The notes: generated from the sequence alone by a model not told the origin. A DNA stretch of 64,000 nt from Actinoplanes sp040639655 (GCF_040639655.1 NZ_JBFAAI010000011.1:186001-250000); one strand, 5' to 3'; shown: positions 1 through 9,552, counted from the first letter of the stretch. Made by a program: numbers and translations.

Positions 1-611
1 CGCAGGGAGTCGCGGATCCACCCGGTCGCCTGCGCCGGGTCGACGCTGCCCCGCTTGGCGAGGATCGCGCCGAGCGGGATCGGCAGGCCGGTGTCGCTCT
101 CCCACCACTCGCCGAGATCGACCAGGGCGGTGAGGCCGTACCTCTGGTAGGTGAACCGGGCCTCGTGGATGACGAGGCCGGCGTCGAAGCGGCCGTCGGC
201 GACGCCGGGCATGATCTGGTGGAACGGGACGACCTCGATGCGGGCCGGGTGCTGGCCGGCGGCCCAGAGGCGGAACAGAAGGTACGCCGTGGTGCGGTCA
301 CCGGGAACGGCGACGGTCGCGCCGTTGAGGTCGGCGCGACCGTTCGTGAGCACGAGCGGGCCGCAGCCCCGGCCGAGCGCGCCTCCGCAGGGCAGCAGCT
401 CGTAGTCCCCGAGCAGCCACGGCAGCGCCGCATAACTCACCTTGACCAGGTCGAACCTGCCGTCGAGCGCGGCGGTGTTGGTGACGTCGACGTCGGCGAA
501 GGTGAGGTCGACCGGCGGCGCTCCGGGGACGATCCCGTGGACGAGCGCGTGGAAGACGAAGGTGTCGTTGGGGCAGGGGGAAACCGCCAGGGAGAGCGCC
601 ACGTTCTTCAC
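1..611 (-). CDS. mqnD: 1,4-dihydroxy-6-naphthoate synthase (MqnD), C-terminus cut by window edge
   Basis: Menaquinone biosynthesis by the futalosine route: MqnD converts cyclic dehypoxanthinyl futalosine to 1,4-dihydroxy-6-naphthoate. About 203 codons are visible. The N-terminus carries SPCPNDTFVFHALVHG, the family signature, and later PLGAILAKRG. The start is the GTG at 611-609, preceded by AGGGGA at good spacing. The protein continues beyond the left edge. A second pathway gene, mqnB, lies on the same strand at 9672-10304. In Streptomyces mqnB and mqnD are neighbours as far as I recall, so the genes between them here look like an insertion (inference). Confidence 0.93.
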   Translation of the reverse strand, partial: MKNVALSLAVSPCPNDTFVFHALVHGIVPGAPPVDLTFADVDVTNTAALDGRFDLVKVSYAALPWLLGDYELLPCGGALGRGCGPLVLTNGRADLNGATVAVPGDRTTAYLLFRLWAAGQHPARIEVVPFHQIMPGVADGRFDAGLVIHEARFTYQRYGLTALVDLGEWWESDTGLPIPLGAILAKRGSVDPAQATGWIRDSL

Positions 612-729
612 GCTAGTCCCCTCGGCTCGTGGAACGCCCGCATGCGGACCTGTCTAGCCGCACACACCTCAGGTGGCTCCAGAGAAAAATATTCATGTCC
701 TCCTCTGGCTGAAACGGTGTGATCTTTCC

Positions 730-764
730 TACACTCCGCTTTGTTGGATCAAGTGATCGACCAA
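730..764 (+). promoter_or_regulatory. Candidate promoter -10 and operator of the dipeptidase-MFS-GH1 operon
   Basis: TACACT at 730-735 fits an actinobacterial -10. Just downstream, 744-764 contains the palindrome GATCA-AG-TGATC (747-758) with flanking TTG and CAA, ending shortly before the ribosome binding site and the GTG at 776. A repressor bound there would cover the transcription start. The TetR gene at the far end of the operon is a possible ligand, but that is inference only. Confidence 0.35.
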
Positions 765-775
765 GGGGGTGTCGC

Positions 776-2803
776 GTGGCTCGTAAGCTCGCCGCGGGTG
801 TCCTGGTACTCGGCCTCGTCGGTGGGCTGTCCGCGCCCGCCCAGGGAGCCGCTACCTGGACGCCCGCCTACAACCTGGAGGGCGCCTGCGTCACCCTCCA
901 GGCTTTCAACGGATCGAATTCACTCGGGTACGTCTGGAAGGACTCGGTCGGATACGGCTTCAAGAGCTCGGTGTCGAGCGCTGAACCGTTCCGCCTGGAA
1001 GCCACCCAGCTCGGCCGCTACCTGCTTCGCGACCAGGACGGCGCGCCGCCCTATCAGAGCGTGATGAACTGGGTCTGGGCCGGAGCCGATTACGGTGTCC
1101 GCGCCGACTGGACCGTCACCACCGACGGCAGCACCCACAAGTTCGTGAACACTTCGACCGGTCAGCAGATGGGCTCCTACCTGGGCGGGCTCGGCACCGG
1201 GAGCAGCACCTTCAAGCTCGCCCCGGCCACCGGCTGCGCCGCGATCCCGGACATCGCCACCGGTGTCAGCGGCACCCCGGCCGCCGGCGTCGACGCGAGC
1301 GGCAAGCTCGTCGGCTGGATCGACGCGCACGCGCACATCACCGCCGGCGAGGCTTTCGGCGGAGCACTGCACTGCGGGGACGCGTACGCCTCCGGTGGTG
1401 CCCCGGTCGCTCTGAAGGGCTGCCCGTCGCACGGGACCCTGGGCTGGGGTGCGCTGCTCGAGGCGATCCTTTCCGGCACCGACCCGATCAACTCGGCCGA
1501 GGACGGCTGGCCCACCTTCGGGGACTGGCCGCAGTACGACACGCTGCTGCACGAGGCGTCCTACTTCCGCAGCGTGGAACGGGCCTGGCAGTCCGGTCAG
1601 CGGGTGCTCAACGTGCTGCTGGTGGCGAACCGGGTGATCTGCGAGCTCACCCCCGAGCACACCTCCTGCAACGAGATGGACCAGATCCGCGCGCAGGCCA
1701 CATACCTGAAGAAGATGCAGGACTATGTGGACGCCCGCAGCGGTGGTCCGGGCAAGGGCTGGTTCCGGCTGGCGAAGACCCCGGCCGAGGTACGCAGCAT
1801 CGCCGCCCAGGGCAAGCTCGCCGTCACGATCGGCGTGGAGAACTCCGAGCTCTTCAATTGCCGCGAGATCAACGGCGTCGCGCAGTGCACCAAGGCCGAC
1901 ATCGACGCCGGGCTCAACGAGCTGGAGAGTATCGGCGTCAGCGGGTTGTACCCGGTGCACAAGTTCGACAACGCGTTCGGCGGCACCCGGTTCGACGAGG
2001 GCGTCACCGGCGCCGCGATCAACCTCGGCAACCTGCTCTCCACCGGTCACTGGTGGCAGGCGACGAGCTGCACCGGCCCGTCCGACAACGAACAGCCGCT
2101 GGTCAGCGACGACTTCGCGAAACTGCTCCAGCTCGGGGTCGGTCTGCCGGCCGGCGCGGTCCTGCCGGTGTACCCGAGCGGCAAGATCTGCAACACGCGA
2201 GGCCTGACCGAGCTCGGTACGTACCTCATCCAGAAGATGATGGACCGCGGCATGATCATCCACCTGGACCACATGGGGGTGAAGACCGCGTCCGCGGTCC
2301 TCGACCTCGCCCAGCAGGCGAACTACCCCGGCGTGGCGTCCGTGCACACCTGGTCCGACCCGGCGCTGGTGAACCGGATCCTCGGCCTCGGTGGCTTCGT
2401 CGCCAGTTACGCGTTCTCGGCCACCGACGACGGCCAGGACACCGGCACCTTCCTCGACGAGTGGCGTACCCACCGGGCGCTCTCCAACGGCTCGAAGATC
2501 ACCGGGTACGGCGTCGGCACCGATGTGAACGGGCTGGGCCCGCAGGCCGCTCCCCGTCTGAACGCCGGTTCCAGGCCGCTCACCTACCCGTTCACCGCGA
2601 CCAACGGCACGACGGTCACCCGGCAGGTCTACGGCTCCCGCACCTTCGACCTGAACACCGACGGCGTCGCCCAGTACGGGCTCTACGCCGACTGGATCGT
2701 CGACCTGATCAACCAGGCCGGATCGGACGGGCCGCTGCTGCGCAAGCATCTGCTCAGCGGGGCTGAGGCGTACACGGTGATGTGGGAAAGGTCCCGTGCG
2801 TGA
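776..2803 (+). CDS. Secreted metal-dependent amidohydrolase / M19 dipeptidase-like protein
   Basis: Predicted secreted enzyme of 675 aa. I chose the GTG at 776 because AAGGGGG lies just upstream and VARKLAAGVLVLGLVGG then begins a clean signal peptide ending near APAQGAA. A start at 719 would put 19 extra residues in front of it. An N-terminal region of about 150 residues precedes the catalytic part, which shows GWIDAHAH (about residue 180), HLDHMG (about 494), SVHTWSD and GVGTDVNG (about 580). These are the spaced His/Asp metal ligands expected in the renal dipeptidase (M19)/amidohydrolase fold. The substrate is unknown. The stop overlaps the next gene by 4 nt (GTGA), so it is coupled to an MFS carrier and a beta-glucosidase. 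Confidence 0.75.
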   Translation: MARKLAAGVLVLGLVGGLSAPAQGAATWTPAYNLEGACVTLQAFNGSNSLGYVWKDSVGYGFKSSVSSAEPFRLEATQLGRYLLRDQDGAPPYQSVMNWVWAGADYGVRADWTVTTDGSTHKFVNTSTGQQMGSYLGGLGTGSSTFKLAPATGCAAIPDIATGVSGTPAAGVDASGKLVGWIDAHAHITAGEAFGGALHCGDAYASGGAPVALKGCPSHGTLGWGALLEAILSGTDPINSAEDGWPTFGDWPQYDTLLHEASYFRSVERAWQSGQRVLNVLLVANRVICELTPEHTSCNEMDQIRAQATYLKKMQDYVDARSGGPGKGWFRLAKTPAEVRSIAAQGKLAVTIGVENSELFNCREINGVAQCTKADIDAGLNELESIGVSGLYPVHKFDNAFGGTRFDEGVTGAAINLGNLLSTGHWWQATSCTGPSDNEQPLVSDDFAKLLQLGVGLPAGAVLPVYPSGKICNTRGLTELGTYLIQKMMDRGMIIHLDHMGVKTASAVLDLAQQANYPGVASVHTWSDPALVNRILGLGGFVASYAFSATDDGQDTGTFLDEWRTHRALSNGSKITGYGVGTDVNGLGPQAAPRLNAGSRPLTYPFTATNGTTVTRQVYGSRTFDLNTDGVAQYGLYADWIVDLINQAGSDGPLLRKHLLSGAEAYTVMWERSRA

Positions 2804-3972
2804 CGCTGGTTGAAGCGCCCGTACGCCGCCGCTGGATGGTGGCGTACGGGCTCGCCATGGTCGGCGTCGCGGCCGGCTGGTTCGGCCCGATCCAGATCCT
2901 GCTGCCCGAGCAGGCGCTGCGGCTGGCCGGCGAGGACGGCAAGGAGGCGCTGCTCGCCCTGGTCACCGCCTGGGGCGCGGCGGCGTCCATGGTGGCCAAT
3001 CCACTGTGGGGAGTTTTCTCCGACCGGCTGGGCACCCGGCGGCCGATCTTCGTGGCCGGCACCGTCGTCGGTGTCGCCGGACTCCTGGTGCTGGCCGTCG
3101 CCGACAGCACGGCGCCCATGGTGACCGGCTGGATCCTGGTGCAGGCGGGGCTCAACGGCCCGCTGGCCGCGCTGGCCGCGATGATCGGTGACCGGGTGCC
3201 GGAGCGGCAGCGGGGCACGGTCGGCGCGCTCTTCGGGGTGGCCCAGATCATCGGCGTCATCCTGGGTACCGCGGTTGCGGTCGCGGCCGGCTCCTCCGCC
3301 ATCGGTTACGTGGCAGTGGCGATCGCGGTACCGGCTCTCGGTGCCGCCCTGCTGATCATGCACGGGGAGGTGCCGATCTCCCGTGGGAGCCGGGGCCGGC
3401 TGCACTGGCCCGGTGGGCAGTTCGCCGTCGCGTGGGTGATCCGGTTCCTGCTCAACCTGGTGAACGCCCTGGTCCTGGTCTACCTGCTCTACTACCTGTC
3501 GGACGAGGTCGGCGTCGGCGACGCGGCCACCTGGGTGCTCATCGTGACCGTGGTCAACGTGCTGTTCGCCGGCATCTTCGGCTTCGCCGGGGGAGTGCTG
3601 TCCGACCGCTGGGAGAAGCGCCGGGTCTTCGTGGCGGCCGGTGCGGTGGTCCTCGCGATCGGCACCACGCTGATGGCCCTCGTGCCGGTCGTACCCGTGG
3701 TGATCGCCGCGTCGGTGCTCGTCGGCATCGGCTGGGGTGCCTACATCGCGGTCGACATGGCCGTGCTCACCCAGGTACTTCCCGACCCGGACACCCGGGC
3801 CACCATGCTCGGCGTCGCGAACGTGGCGGGCACCCTGCCGCAGATGCTCGCCCCGGTGCTGGCCGCGCCGATCGTCACCGGGCTCGGTGGTTACCGCACG
3901 CTCTACCTGGTCACGGCCGGCTTCGCGGTGCTCGCGCTGGCCCTGCTACCCCGCCTCCGGGCGATCCACTGA
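2800..3972 (+). CDS. MFS transporter
   Basis: Twelve-helix major facilitator of 390 aa. The GTG at 2800 overlaps the upstream stop (GTGA), indicating translational coupling; an ATG at 2782 would overlap further and is less likely. The first helix starts right after RRRWMVAYG. The loop motif FSDRLGTRRP follows helix 2, and a second, SDRWEKRR, lies in the symmetric position in the second half. The sequence resembles sugar or drug permeases, but no substrate can be read from it. Position between a secreted dipeptidase-like protein and an intracellular GH1 beta-glucosidase suggests uptake of a glycoside or glycoconjugate (inference). Confidence 0.85.
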   Translation: MTLVEAPVRRRWMVAYGLAMVGVAAGWFGPIQILLPEQALRLAGEDGKEALLALVTAWGAAASMVANPLWGVFSDRLGTRRPIFVAGTVVGVAGLLVLAVADSTAPMVTGWILVQAGLNGPLAALAAMIGDRVPERQRGTVGALFGVAQIIGVILGTAVAVAAGSSAIGYVAVAIAVPALGAALLIMHGEVPISRGSRGRLHWPGGQFAVAWVIRFLLNLVNALVLVYLLYYLSDEVGVGDAATWVLIVTVVNVLFAGIFGFAGGVLSDRWEKRRVFVAAGAVVLAIGTTLMALVPVVPVVIAASVLVGIGWGAYIAVDMAVLTQVLPDPDTRATMLGVANVAGTLPQMLAPVLAAPIVTGLGGYRTLYLVTAGFAVLALALLPRLRAIH

Positions 3973-3983
3973 AAGGATCCATC

Positions 3984-5336
3984 TTGTACCCCCAGTTCCC
4001 ACCCGGTTTCCGGTTCGGCATGTCGACCTCGGCTTATCAGATCGAGGGGGCGGCAGACGCGGGCGGCAAGGGCCCGAGCATCTGGGACACCTTCACCGCC
4101 CGGCCCGGGACGGTCCGGAACGGCCAGGACGGCCGGGTGGCGATCGACCACTACCACCGGTACAAGTCCGACATCGCACTGATCGCCGCGGCGGGTGTGC
4201 AGGACTATCGATTCTCCTTCTCGTGGCCCCGGGTCCTCGCCGGCGACCTCGGCTTCTACGACCGGCTCGTGGACTCGATCCTGGCGAACGGGCTGCGGCC
4301 GGTGCCGACGCTCTACCACTGGGACCTTCCCCAGGAGTTCGAGGACGCCGGTGGCTGGATGAACCGGGACACCGCGCACCGGCTCGCCGACTACGCCGGC
4401 ACGCTGGCGCTGCGGCTCGGCGACCGGGTCCGGGACTGGATCACCATGAACGAGATGAACGTGCACACCCTCTACGGGTACGCGCTCACCGATCACGCCC
4501 CGGCGCGTGGTCTCGGGCTCGGCGCGCTGCCGGCCGGGCACCACCAGTTGCTCGCCCACGGGCTGGCGGTGCAGGTTCTGCGTACCCATGGGGCTCGCAG
4601 CGTCGGGGTCGCCAGCCAGCACTTCCCGGTGATGCCGGCCACCGGCTCCGACGAGGACGGCGCGGCGGCGGCACTCTTCTCCGACCTCACCAACTGGACG
4701 TTCTCCGATCCGATCCTGCTCGGCGACTACCCGAGCGAGCTGATCCGGGCCGGGGCCGGGGTGCCGGACGCTCAGCTCGACCGGGACCTCGAGCTGATCA
4801 AGGCCCGGCTCGACTTCTACGGCGTCAACTACTACGAGCCGACGATGATCGAGGCGCCGAAGGCCGGCAAGGACTACAGCGGTGTCCTCGAGGTGGACAT
4901 TCCGGATGGCATGCCGTTCTCCCCGGTGCCGGTGAAGAGCGACGAACGGACCGACTTCGGGTGGGCGATCGTTCCGTCCGGGCTCACCGAGATCCTGGTG
5001 ACCCTCAAGGACCGATACCCGTCGCTACCCCCGGTGATCATCACCGAGAACGGTGCGTCGTTCCACGACTCGCCACCCGGGCCGGACGGGCGGGTCCACG
5101 ACCATCAGCGCATCGCCTACCTCAAGGCGCACCTCTCGGCGGTGGCCTCCGCGATCGACGCGGGCGTCCGGGTGGACGGCTACTACGTCTGGTCAGCGAT
5201 CGACAACTTCGAGTGGGCGGCCGGCTTCGACGAGCGTTTCGGCCTGATCTACGTGGACTTCTCGGACCTGTCGCGGACGCCGAAGGACTCGTACCACTGG
5301 TACCGGGATCTGATCGCGGCTCAGACGCGGAGCTGA
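3984..5336 (+). CDS. Glycoside hydrolase family 1 beta-glucosidase
   Basis: Cytoplasmic GH1 enzyme hydrolysing beta-glucosides or related beta-glycosides; 450 aa, the usual family length. I chose TTG at 3984: it follows GAAAGGA at 6 nt spacing, lies 11 nt after the MFS stop, and gives the typical N-terminus YPQFPPGFRFGMSTSAYQIEG. The longer open frame upstream runs through the MFS gene and is spurious. The nucleophile motif ITENGAS is at about residue 352. The acid/base motif reads TMNEMNVH (about residue 153), where most family members have TxNEP; the catalytic Glu is retained but the Pro is replaced. Third gene of the operon starting at 776. Its 3' end overlaps the convergent TetR gene by 16 bp. 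Confidence 0.92.
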   Translation: MYPQFPPGFRFGMSTSAYQIEGAADAGGKGPSIWDTFTARPGTVRNGQDGRVAIDHYHRYKSDIALIAAAGVQDYRFSFSWPRVLAGDLGFYDRLVDSILANGLRPVPTLYHWDLPQEFEDAGGWMNRDTAHRLADYAGTLALRLGDRVRDWITMNEMNVHTLYGYALTDHAPARGLGLGALPAGHHQLLAHGLAVQVLRTHGARSVGVASQHFPVMPATGSDEDGAAAALFSDLTNWTFSDPILLGDYPSELIRAGAGVPDAQLDRDLELIKARLDFYGVNYYEPTMIEAPKAGKDYSGVLEVDIPDGMPFSPVPVKSDERTDFGWAIVPSGLTEILVTLKDRYPSLPPVIITENGASFHDSPPGPDGRVHDHQRIAYLKAHLSAVASAIDAGVRVDGYYVWSAIDNFEWAAGFDERFGLIYVDFSDLSRTPKDSYHWYRDLIAAQTRS

Positions 5337-5917
5337 TCCACGAACTGGTTGGCGAGGCGGGACAGCCGGTCGGCGCGTCCCTCCTCGGCCCAGCCGTCCA
5401 CCAGGCTGAGCAGGGTGCTGCCCTCGACCAGGATGATGAAGTCGTCGATCACGGCCTCGTCGTCGACACCGGCCCGCAACTCGCCGAGTTCCCGTGCCTC
5501 CCGCAGGCAGTTGATCAGATGTACGCGGATCGCCCGGTGCGAGTCACGCCGCGACTCGGCCAGCCGCGGATGTGACAGCGCCGCCCCCGCGAACGCCACA
5601 TTGACGTGCGCGTCGGCGGCCCGCTCCTCGTCCAGCGGCAGCACCGCCTCCAGCGCCGCCCGCAGACCGTCGAGTCCGAACAGGTCACCACCGATCTCGA
5701 AGGCCCGCTCCACGATCCGGTCGTAGATCGCCTTCTGCGCGGCCACCAGGATGTCGTCCTTGCCGCCCAGGAAATGCGCCAGCACGCTGAGCGAACAGCC
5801 CGCCTCGTCGGCGATGGCCCGCGTCGTGGTGCCTTCCACGCCGCGTGACCGGACCACTCGCCAGGCGGCCGCCAGCAGCTCCGCCCGTCGCAGATCGTGG
5901 TCCACCAGCTTCGGCAC
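5321..5917 (-). CDS. TetR family transcriptional regulator
   Basis: 198-aa one-component repressor. The N-terminal helix-turn-helix runs from PKLVDHDLRRAEL to FLGGKDDILVAA, with TTTRAIADEAGCSLSVLAHF as recognition region. The C-terminal ligand domain is not recognisable. The start is taken as GTG 5917 rather than GTG 5923, because a TAAGCT -10 at 5929-5924 places the transcription start exactly at 5917 (leaderless), and PKLVDHD is the usual beginning of this subfamily. It is convergent with the GH1 gene and may control the dipeptidase-MFS-GH1 operon (inference). Confidence 0.88.
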   Translation of the reverse strand: MPKLVDHDLRRAELLAAAWRVVRSRGVEGTTTRAIADEAGCSLSVLAHFLGGKDDILVAAQKAIYDRIVERAFEIGGDLFGLDGLRAALEAVLPLDEERAADAHVNVAFAGAALSHPRLAESRRDSHRAIRVHLINCLREARELGELRAGVDDEAVIDDFIILVEGSTLLSLVDGWAEEGRADRLSRLANQFVDQLRV

Positions 5918-5923
5918 GGGCAC

Positions 5924-5929
5924 AGCTTA
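5924..5929 (-). promoter_or_regulatory. -10 element of a leaderless promoter (TetR gene)
   Basis: TAAGCT on the minus strand, 6 nt before the GTG at 5917. This is the TAnnnT-N6-GTG layout of leaderless actinobacterial genes. Confidence 0.5.
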
Positions 5930-6066
5930 ACCACCGCCGTCCCCTGCGCCGATCACGCTCGGTTGCCGGGAAGTTGAATGTTCGAATCCCGGCCGGGTTC
6001 CTTCAAGGTCGCCGCTTCCGCAGTCGATGACGTGCAGGAGATCGCCTCCCCGGAACGAGGAATTCG

Positions 6067-8331
6067 ATGCCTGTACACAGCCGGCGGCTGGTCCCCGTGT
6101 TCTGCGCCGCGCTGGTCGCCGCCTTCGGTGCGGTGCCCGCGGCCGCCGCGGTACCGGAGCCGCCCGCCGGTCAGGTGGCGGCGACCGGGGTGCTCGTGCG
6201 GACGATCGCCGACGACTTCAGTGGCGGGAGTCCCGATGCGGAACAGGTGGTCGTGCACACCGGCGCCGGTTCGGTGGCGGTCGATCCCGCGTCCGCGGGA
6301 GACATCCCGTCCGGCACCCGCGTCGTGGTCGACGGCGACGTCGTCACACCGGCACCCGGGGCGGGTGCGCTGACCGCCTCGAACAGCGTCATAGGCACAC
6401 ACCGCCTGACGATCGTTCCCGTGTACTGGGCGACGGCGACCGTGCCGGACGGCGAGCCGTCCACCGCACAGCTGCGGGCAGCCGCGGACGAGGCCGACGG
6501 CTACTACGACACGGTTTCCGGCGGGAAGATCCGGATGGCCGTCGACCGGGTCGCCCCGTGGACCAAGATCGCGGATTCCGGCCTGGGTGCGGACGGCTGT
6601 CCCGACAGCTCCGCGCTGATGACGGCCGCCCGCAAGGTTGCCGACACCACCGCCAAGACGATCCTCAATCATCTGGTCGTCTACTTCCCGGAGGTCACCA
6701 CCTGCCGGTGGGACGGTCTGGGCAGCCTCGGGTTCAGCGTGCATCATGACGCCGCCATCTGGCTCAACGGCACCTACGACGTGCAGACGCTCTCGCACGA
6801 ACTCGGTCACAACATGTACCTGGGGCATGCGAACGGAACCATGTGCCATTCCGATGCCGCGCGCACCGTACAGGTGCCCCTGTCGCAGTACTGCACCCGG
6901 TTCGACTACGCGGACCCGTGGGACGTCATGGGAAACCGCACGGCCGGGCAACTGTCCGCCTACCATCTCGCGGAACTGGGACTGTTGCCGGCGGACGCCG
7001 CCCGGACCGTCATCAGCGACACCGAGGTGACACTCGCGCCGATCACCTCGGGTGCGGGTCTCCGGCAGATCGTCATGCCCATGGGGCAGCGCACCTACTA
7101 CATCGAGTACCGGACCGCCGCCGGCCTCGACTCGTGGACCAACGGTGACGGGCCGTACTCGTGGGCGCCCGGCGAAGGTGTCGTCGTCCGCTACGTCGAC
7201 CCGGCGGCCGGCCGCTACAGTCCCAACGAGACCCACCTGGCGTACTTCCAGCCCAACGGGGACCGAGTCTGGTTCCGGCCCGGTCTGACGGCCGGGAACT
7301 CGTGGACCTCGCCGGACGGGCAGTGGGGACTGCAGATCGACGCTGCGGACTCCGCCGCCGCCCGCCTGAGAATCGTCCGGGCCCCCGACATCGCCGGGCC
7401 GAAGCCCTTCGCGATCACCTCACCCGCCGCGGGCACTCTGTGGTCGCATTCCGAGACGGACGTCACCTGGGGCGCGACAGCAGACGCCGACACCGCCATG
7501 GACCGCTTCTCGGTCGACGTGGACGGGACGACCATCGCCACGATCCCTGACGGGAAGACGTCTGCCTACGTGCGGGGTCTCGCCGACGGGGAGCACACGT
7601 TGCGGGTCAACGCCTACGACCTGGCCGGCAATGTCACCACGACCGAGCCGGTGACCATCACCGTCGACACGTCGGCGCCGAAGGTGTCCCAGGCGCCGAC
7701 GGCCGTTCTCCACACCGGCCGCACAGTGCCCCACCACGCGGTGCCGGTGACCGTGGCGTGGGCCGTCAGCGACCCGGCCGGCGTCGCGGAACAGGAGCTC
7801 GTCTGTTCGTTCCTCGAGAGCTTCTGCGGGCGCACGCGGCCGAGTGCCTCCGCCCGCACCCTGACCTCCGAGCTGGAGGCGGGCTTCAAGACCGGATGGT
7901 CGCTGACGGTGACCGACAGGGCCGGTCACACCGGTTCCGTCGCCGGGCCGGCGACGGCCGGGACCCTCGACGGCCAGCCGGCCCGGCCGGCGAAGACGTA
8001 CGCCGGCGCCTGGACGACCACGAAGGGCCGGTCGTACCTGGAGGGCAGCGAACACACGACCACGGCCAGGAACGCCAGGGCCACCTTCACCGTCACGGCA
8101 CGGTCGTTCGGCTGGGTCGCCACCCGGGACAGCACCCGCGGCAGCGTCGCCGTCTACGTGGACGGGAAACCGGCAGGCACCGTCGACCTGTACTCGGCGT
8201 CGGCGAAGGCCCGGCAGATGGTCTTCACCCGTACCTGGCCGTCCGCGGGCAAGCACACGATCACACTCGTGAACCTGGCGACCAAGGGCCACCCGAAGGC
8301 GGGCGTCGACGCGGTGGCACTCCTGTCCTGA
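6067..8331 (+). CDS. Secreted zinc metalloprotease, gametolysin (M11)-like
   Basis: Predicted exported zinc endopeptidase of 754 aa. A signal peptide spans residues 1-27 and ends in AAAAVPEP. The catalytic site is HELGHNMYLGH at about residue 243, a full HExxHxxGxxH zinc motif, followed by a Met-turn-like DPWDVMGN about 45 residues later. Both features fit the M11/metzincin group. After the catalytic part come an Ig-like domain (about residues 450-540, ending TITVDTSAPKVS) and a C-terminal beta-rich module (about 640-754) that may bind carbohydrate or cell surface. The start ATG follows GGAACGAGG. It stands alone, with a TetR gene divergent upstream and an MFS gene convergent downstream. Confidence 0.85.
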   Translation: MPVHSRRLVPVFCAALVAAFGAVPAAAAVPEPPAGQVAATGVLVRTIADDFSGGSPDAEQVVVHTGAGSVAVDPASAGDIPSGTRVVVDGDVVTPAPGAGALTASNSVIGTHRLTIVPVYWATATVPDGEPSTAQLRAAADEADGYYDTVSGGKIRMAVDRVAPWTKIADSGLGADGCPDSSALMTAARKVADTTAKTILNHLVVYFPEVTTCRWDGLGSLGFSVHHDAAIWLNGTYDVQTLSHELGHNMYLGHANGTMCHSDAARTVQVPLSQYCTRFDYADPWDVMGNRTAGQLSAYHLAELGLLPADAARTVISDTEVTLAPITSGAGLRQIVMPMGQRTYYIEYRTAAGLDSWTNGDGPYSWAPGEGVVVRYVDPAAGRYSPNETHLAYFQPNGDRVWFRPGLTAGNSWTSPDGQWGLQIDAADSAAARLRIVRAPDIAGPKPFAITSPAAGTLWSHSETDVTWGATADADTAMDRFSVDVDGTTIATIPDGKTSAYVRGLADGEHTLRVNAYDLAGNVTTTEPVTITVDTSAPKVSQAPTAVLHTGRTVPHHAVPVTVAWAVSDPAGVAEQELVCSFLESFCGRTRPSASARTLTSELEAGFKTGWSLTVTDRAGHTGSVAGPATAGTLDGQPARPAKTYAGAWTTTKGRSYLEGSEHTTTARNARATFTVTARSFGWVATRDSTRGSVAVYVDGKPAGTVDLYSASAKARQMVFTRTWPSAGKHTITLVNLATKGHPKAGVDAVALLS

Positions 8332-8335
8332 CCAA

Positions 8336-8369
8336 CCCCCGGCCTGCACAGCCGATGGGTGGGGGTGTC
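8336..8369. terminator. Weak candidate bidirectional terminator
   Basis: ACCCCC and GGGGGT arms with an inner GGC/GCC pair lie between the convergent protease and MFS genes. There is no T-run. Confidence 0.35.
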
Positions 8370-9552
8370 AACTGACGGCGGGCTCGCGGGCGGTCAGCCG
8401 GCCGACCCGCCGGGCCAGCGGCAGGGTGACGAGCACCGCGATCACCGGGATCACGAACGCCCACCGCAGGCCGATCGGTTCGGACAGCGCACCCAGCAGC
8501 ACGGCGCCGAGCAGGGCACCGCCGTAGTTGAACAGGTTGACCTTGGCGATCACCTCGTCGCTGTTCTCCAGCGCCGCCTCACCGGCCGCACTGAACGCCA
8601 GCGGCACCAGCACCCCGACGCCGATGCCCGCGACCGCGAAACCGGTCACCGCCGCGCCGATGGCCGGTAGCACCACCACCAGCCCGCACCCGATCCCGCA
8701 GAACATCAGCGCACCGACGGCGATGAGCGTCCGGCCGGCCCGCGGCACCACGTGATCGGCGACCAGGCGGCTCACCAGGACGGCGCCCTGGTAGGCGGCG
8801 TAACCCAACGGGGCCGCCGCCGGGGCCGCCGCCAGCGAGTCCTGCAGGTAGACCGAGCTCCACGTGCTGATCGCCGAGTCCACCAGGAACGCCGTGAAGA
8901 TCAGAAGGCCGCAGACCAGCACGATCGGGCGTACGGTCCGGCCGCTCCCGGCATGCGCGGCACTCGACCTCAGCGTGCGGCCCGGCTCGAACCGGCGCCA
9001 GCCCACCAGCCCCACCAGCACCGCGAAGACGGCCGCCACGCCGACCGCCACAGCGGCACCCGCGCCCGTCTTCAGCGCGCCCGACATGAGCAGCGCGGCG
9101 GCGATCGCGGCCGCGGTGTAGGCGGCGAACAAGCGGCTCATCACGCTGCGGCCCAGCCGGGCCTGCACCAGGACGCCCTGCATGCTCAGTGAGGCGTCGA
9201 CCGCGCCGAGGCCCACCCCGTACGCCAGGAAGATCGCCGCGAAGATCGCGTTGGGTGACCAGAACGTGGTTCCGGCGAGCCCCGCCCCGATCAGGAACAG
9301 CCCTGACGCGAGCGCGTAGCGACTGCCCCAGCGGGCCGCGATCCGATCGGCCAGCACCGAACCGCCGGCCGCCGCCACCACCACCAGCAGCAGGACCGCT
9401 GAGACGAAGGTGTCGTCGACACCCTGGCGGTCCTTGAACGCCGGAAGTGCCGTCACCACCGCCGCGTAGCCCAGACCCTGCGCGGCATATCCGGCGCCGA
9501 TGAGCCGGGCGCGTGCGCCGGCGGGCATCTCGGAGCCCTTGCCGTCGTTCAT
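8368..9552 (-). CDS. MFS transporter
   Basis: 394-aa major facilitator with about 12 hydrophobic segments. The first half starts at ARLIGAGYAAQGLGYAAVV, and the loop motif ADRIAARWGSR follows helix 2. The central loop contains WRRFEPGRTLRS. Fosmidomycin/sugar-efflux-like topology is possible but no substrate is indicated. The ATG at 9552 has GCGAGG upstream. The gene stands alone, downstream of mqnB on the same strand with about 120 bp between, and convergent with the protease gene. Confidence 0.85.
   Translation of the reverse strand: MNDGKGSEMPAGARARLIGAGYAAQGLGYAAVVTALPAFKDRQGVDDTFVSAVLLLVVVAAAGGSVLADRIAARWGSRYALASGLFLIGAGLAGTTFWSPNAIFAAIFLAYGVGLGAVDASLSMQGVLVQARLGRSVMSRLFAAYTAAAIAAALLMSGALKTGAGAAVAVGVAAVFAVLVGLVGWRRFEPGRTLRSSAAHAGSGRTVRPIVLVCGLLIFTAFLVDSAISTWSSVYLQDSLAAAPAAAPLGYAAYQGAVLVSRLVADHVVPRAGRTLIAVGALMFCGIGCGLVVVLPAIGAAVTGFAVAGIGVGVLVPLAFSAAGEAALENSDEVIAKVNLFNYGGALLGAVLLGALSEPIGLRWAFVIPVIAVLVTLPLARRVGRLTAREPAVS

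Noticed and set aside
3432..3983. N-terminal extension of the GH1 frame through the MFS gene
   Set aside because: The Arg/Gly/His-rich sequence is out-of-frame MFS coding. The TTG at 3984 with a good ribosome site gives the normal GH1 length.
5975..6000. GTTCGAATCCCGG resembling a tRNA T-loop
   Set aside because: The bases flanking TTCGAATC do not pair as a T-stem and no acceptor or anticodon stem can be built around it, so this is not a tRNA or a tRNA-derived att site.
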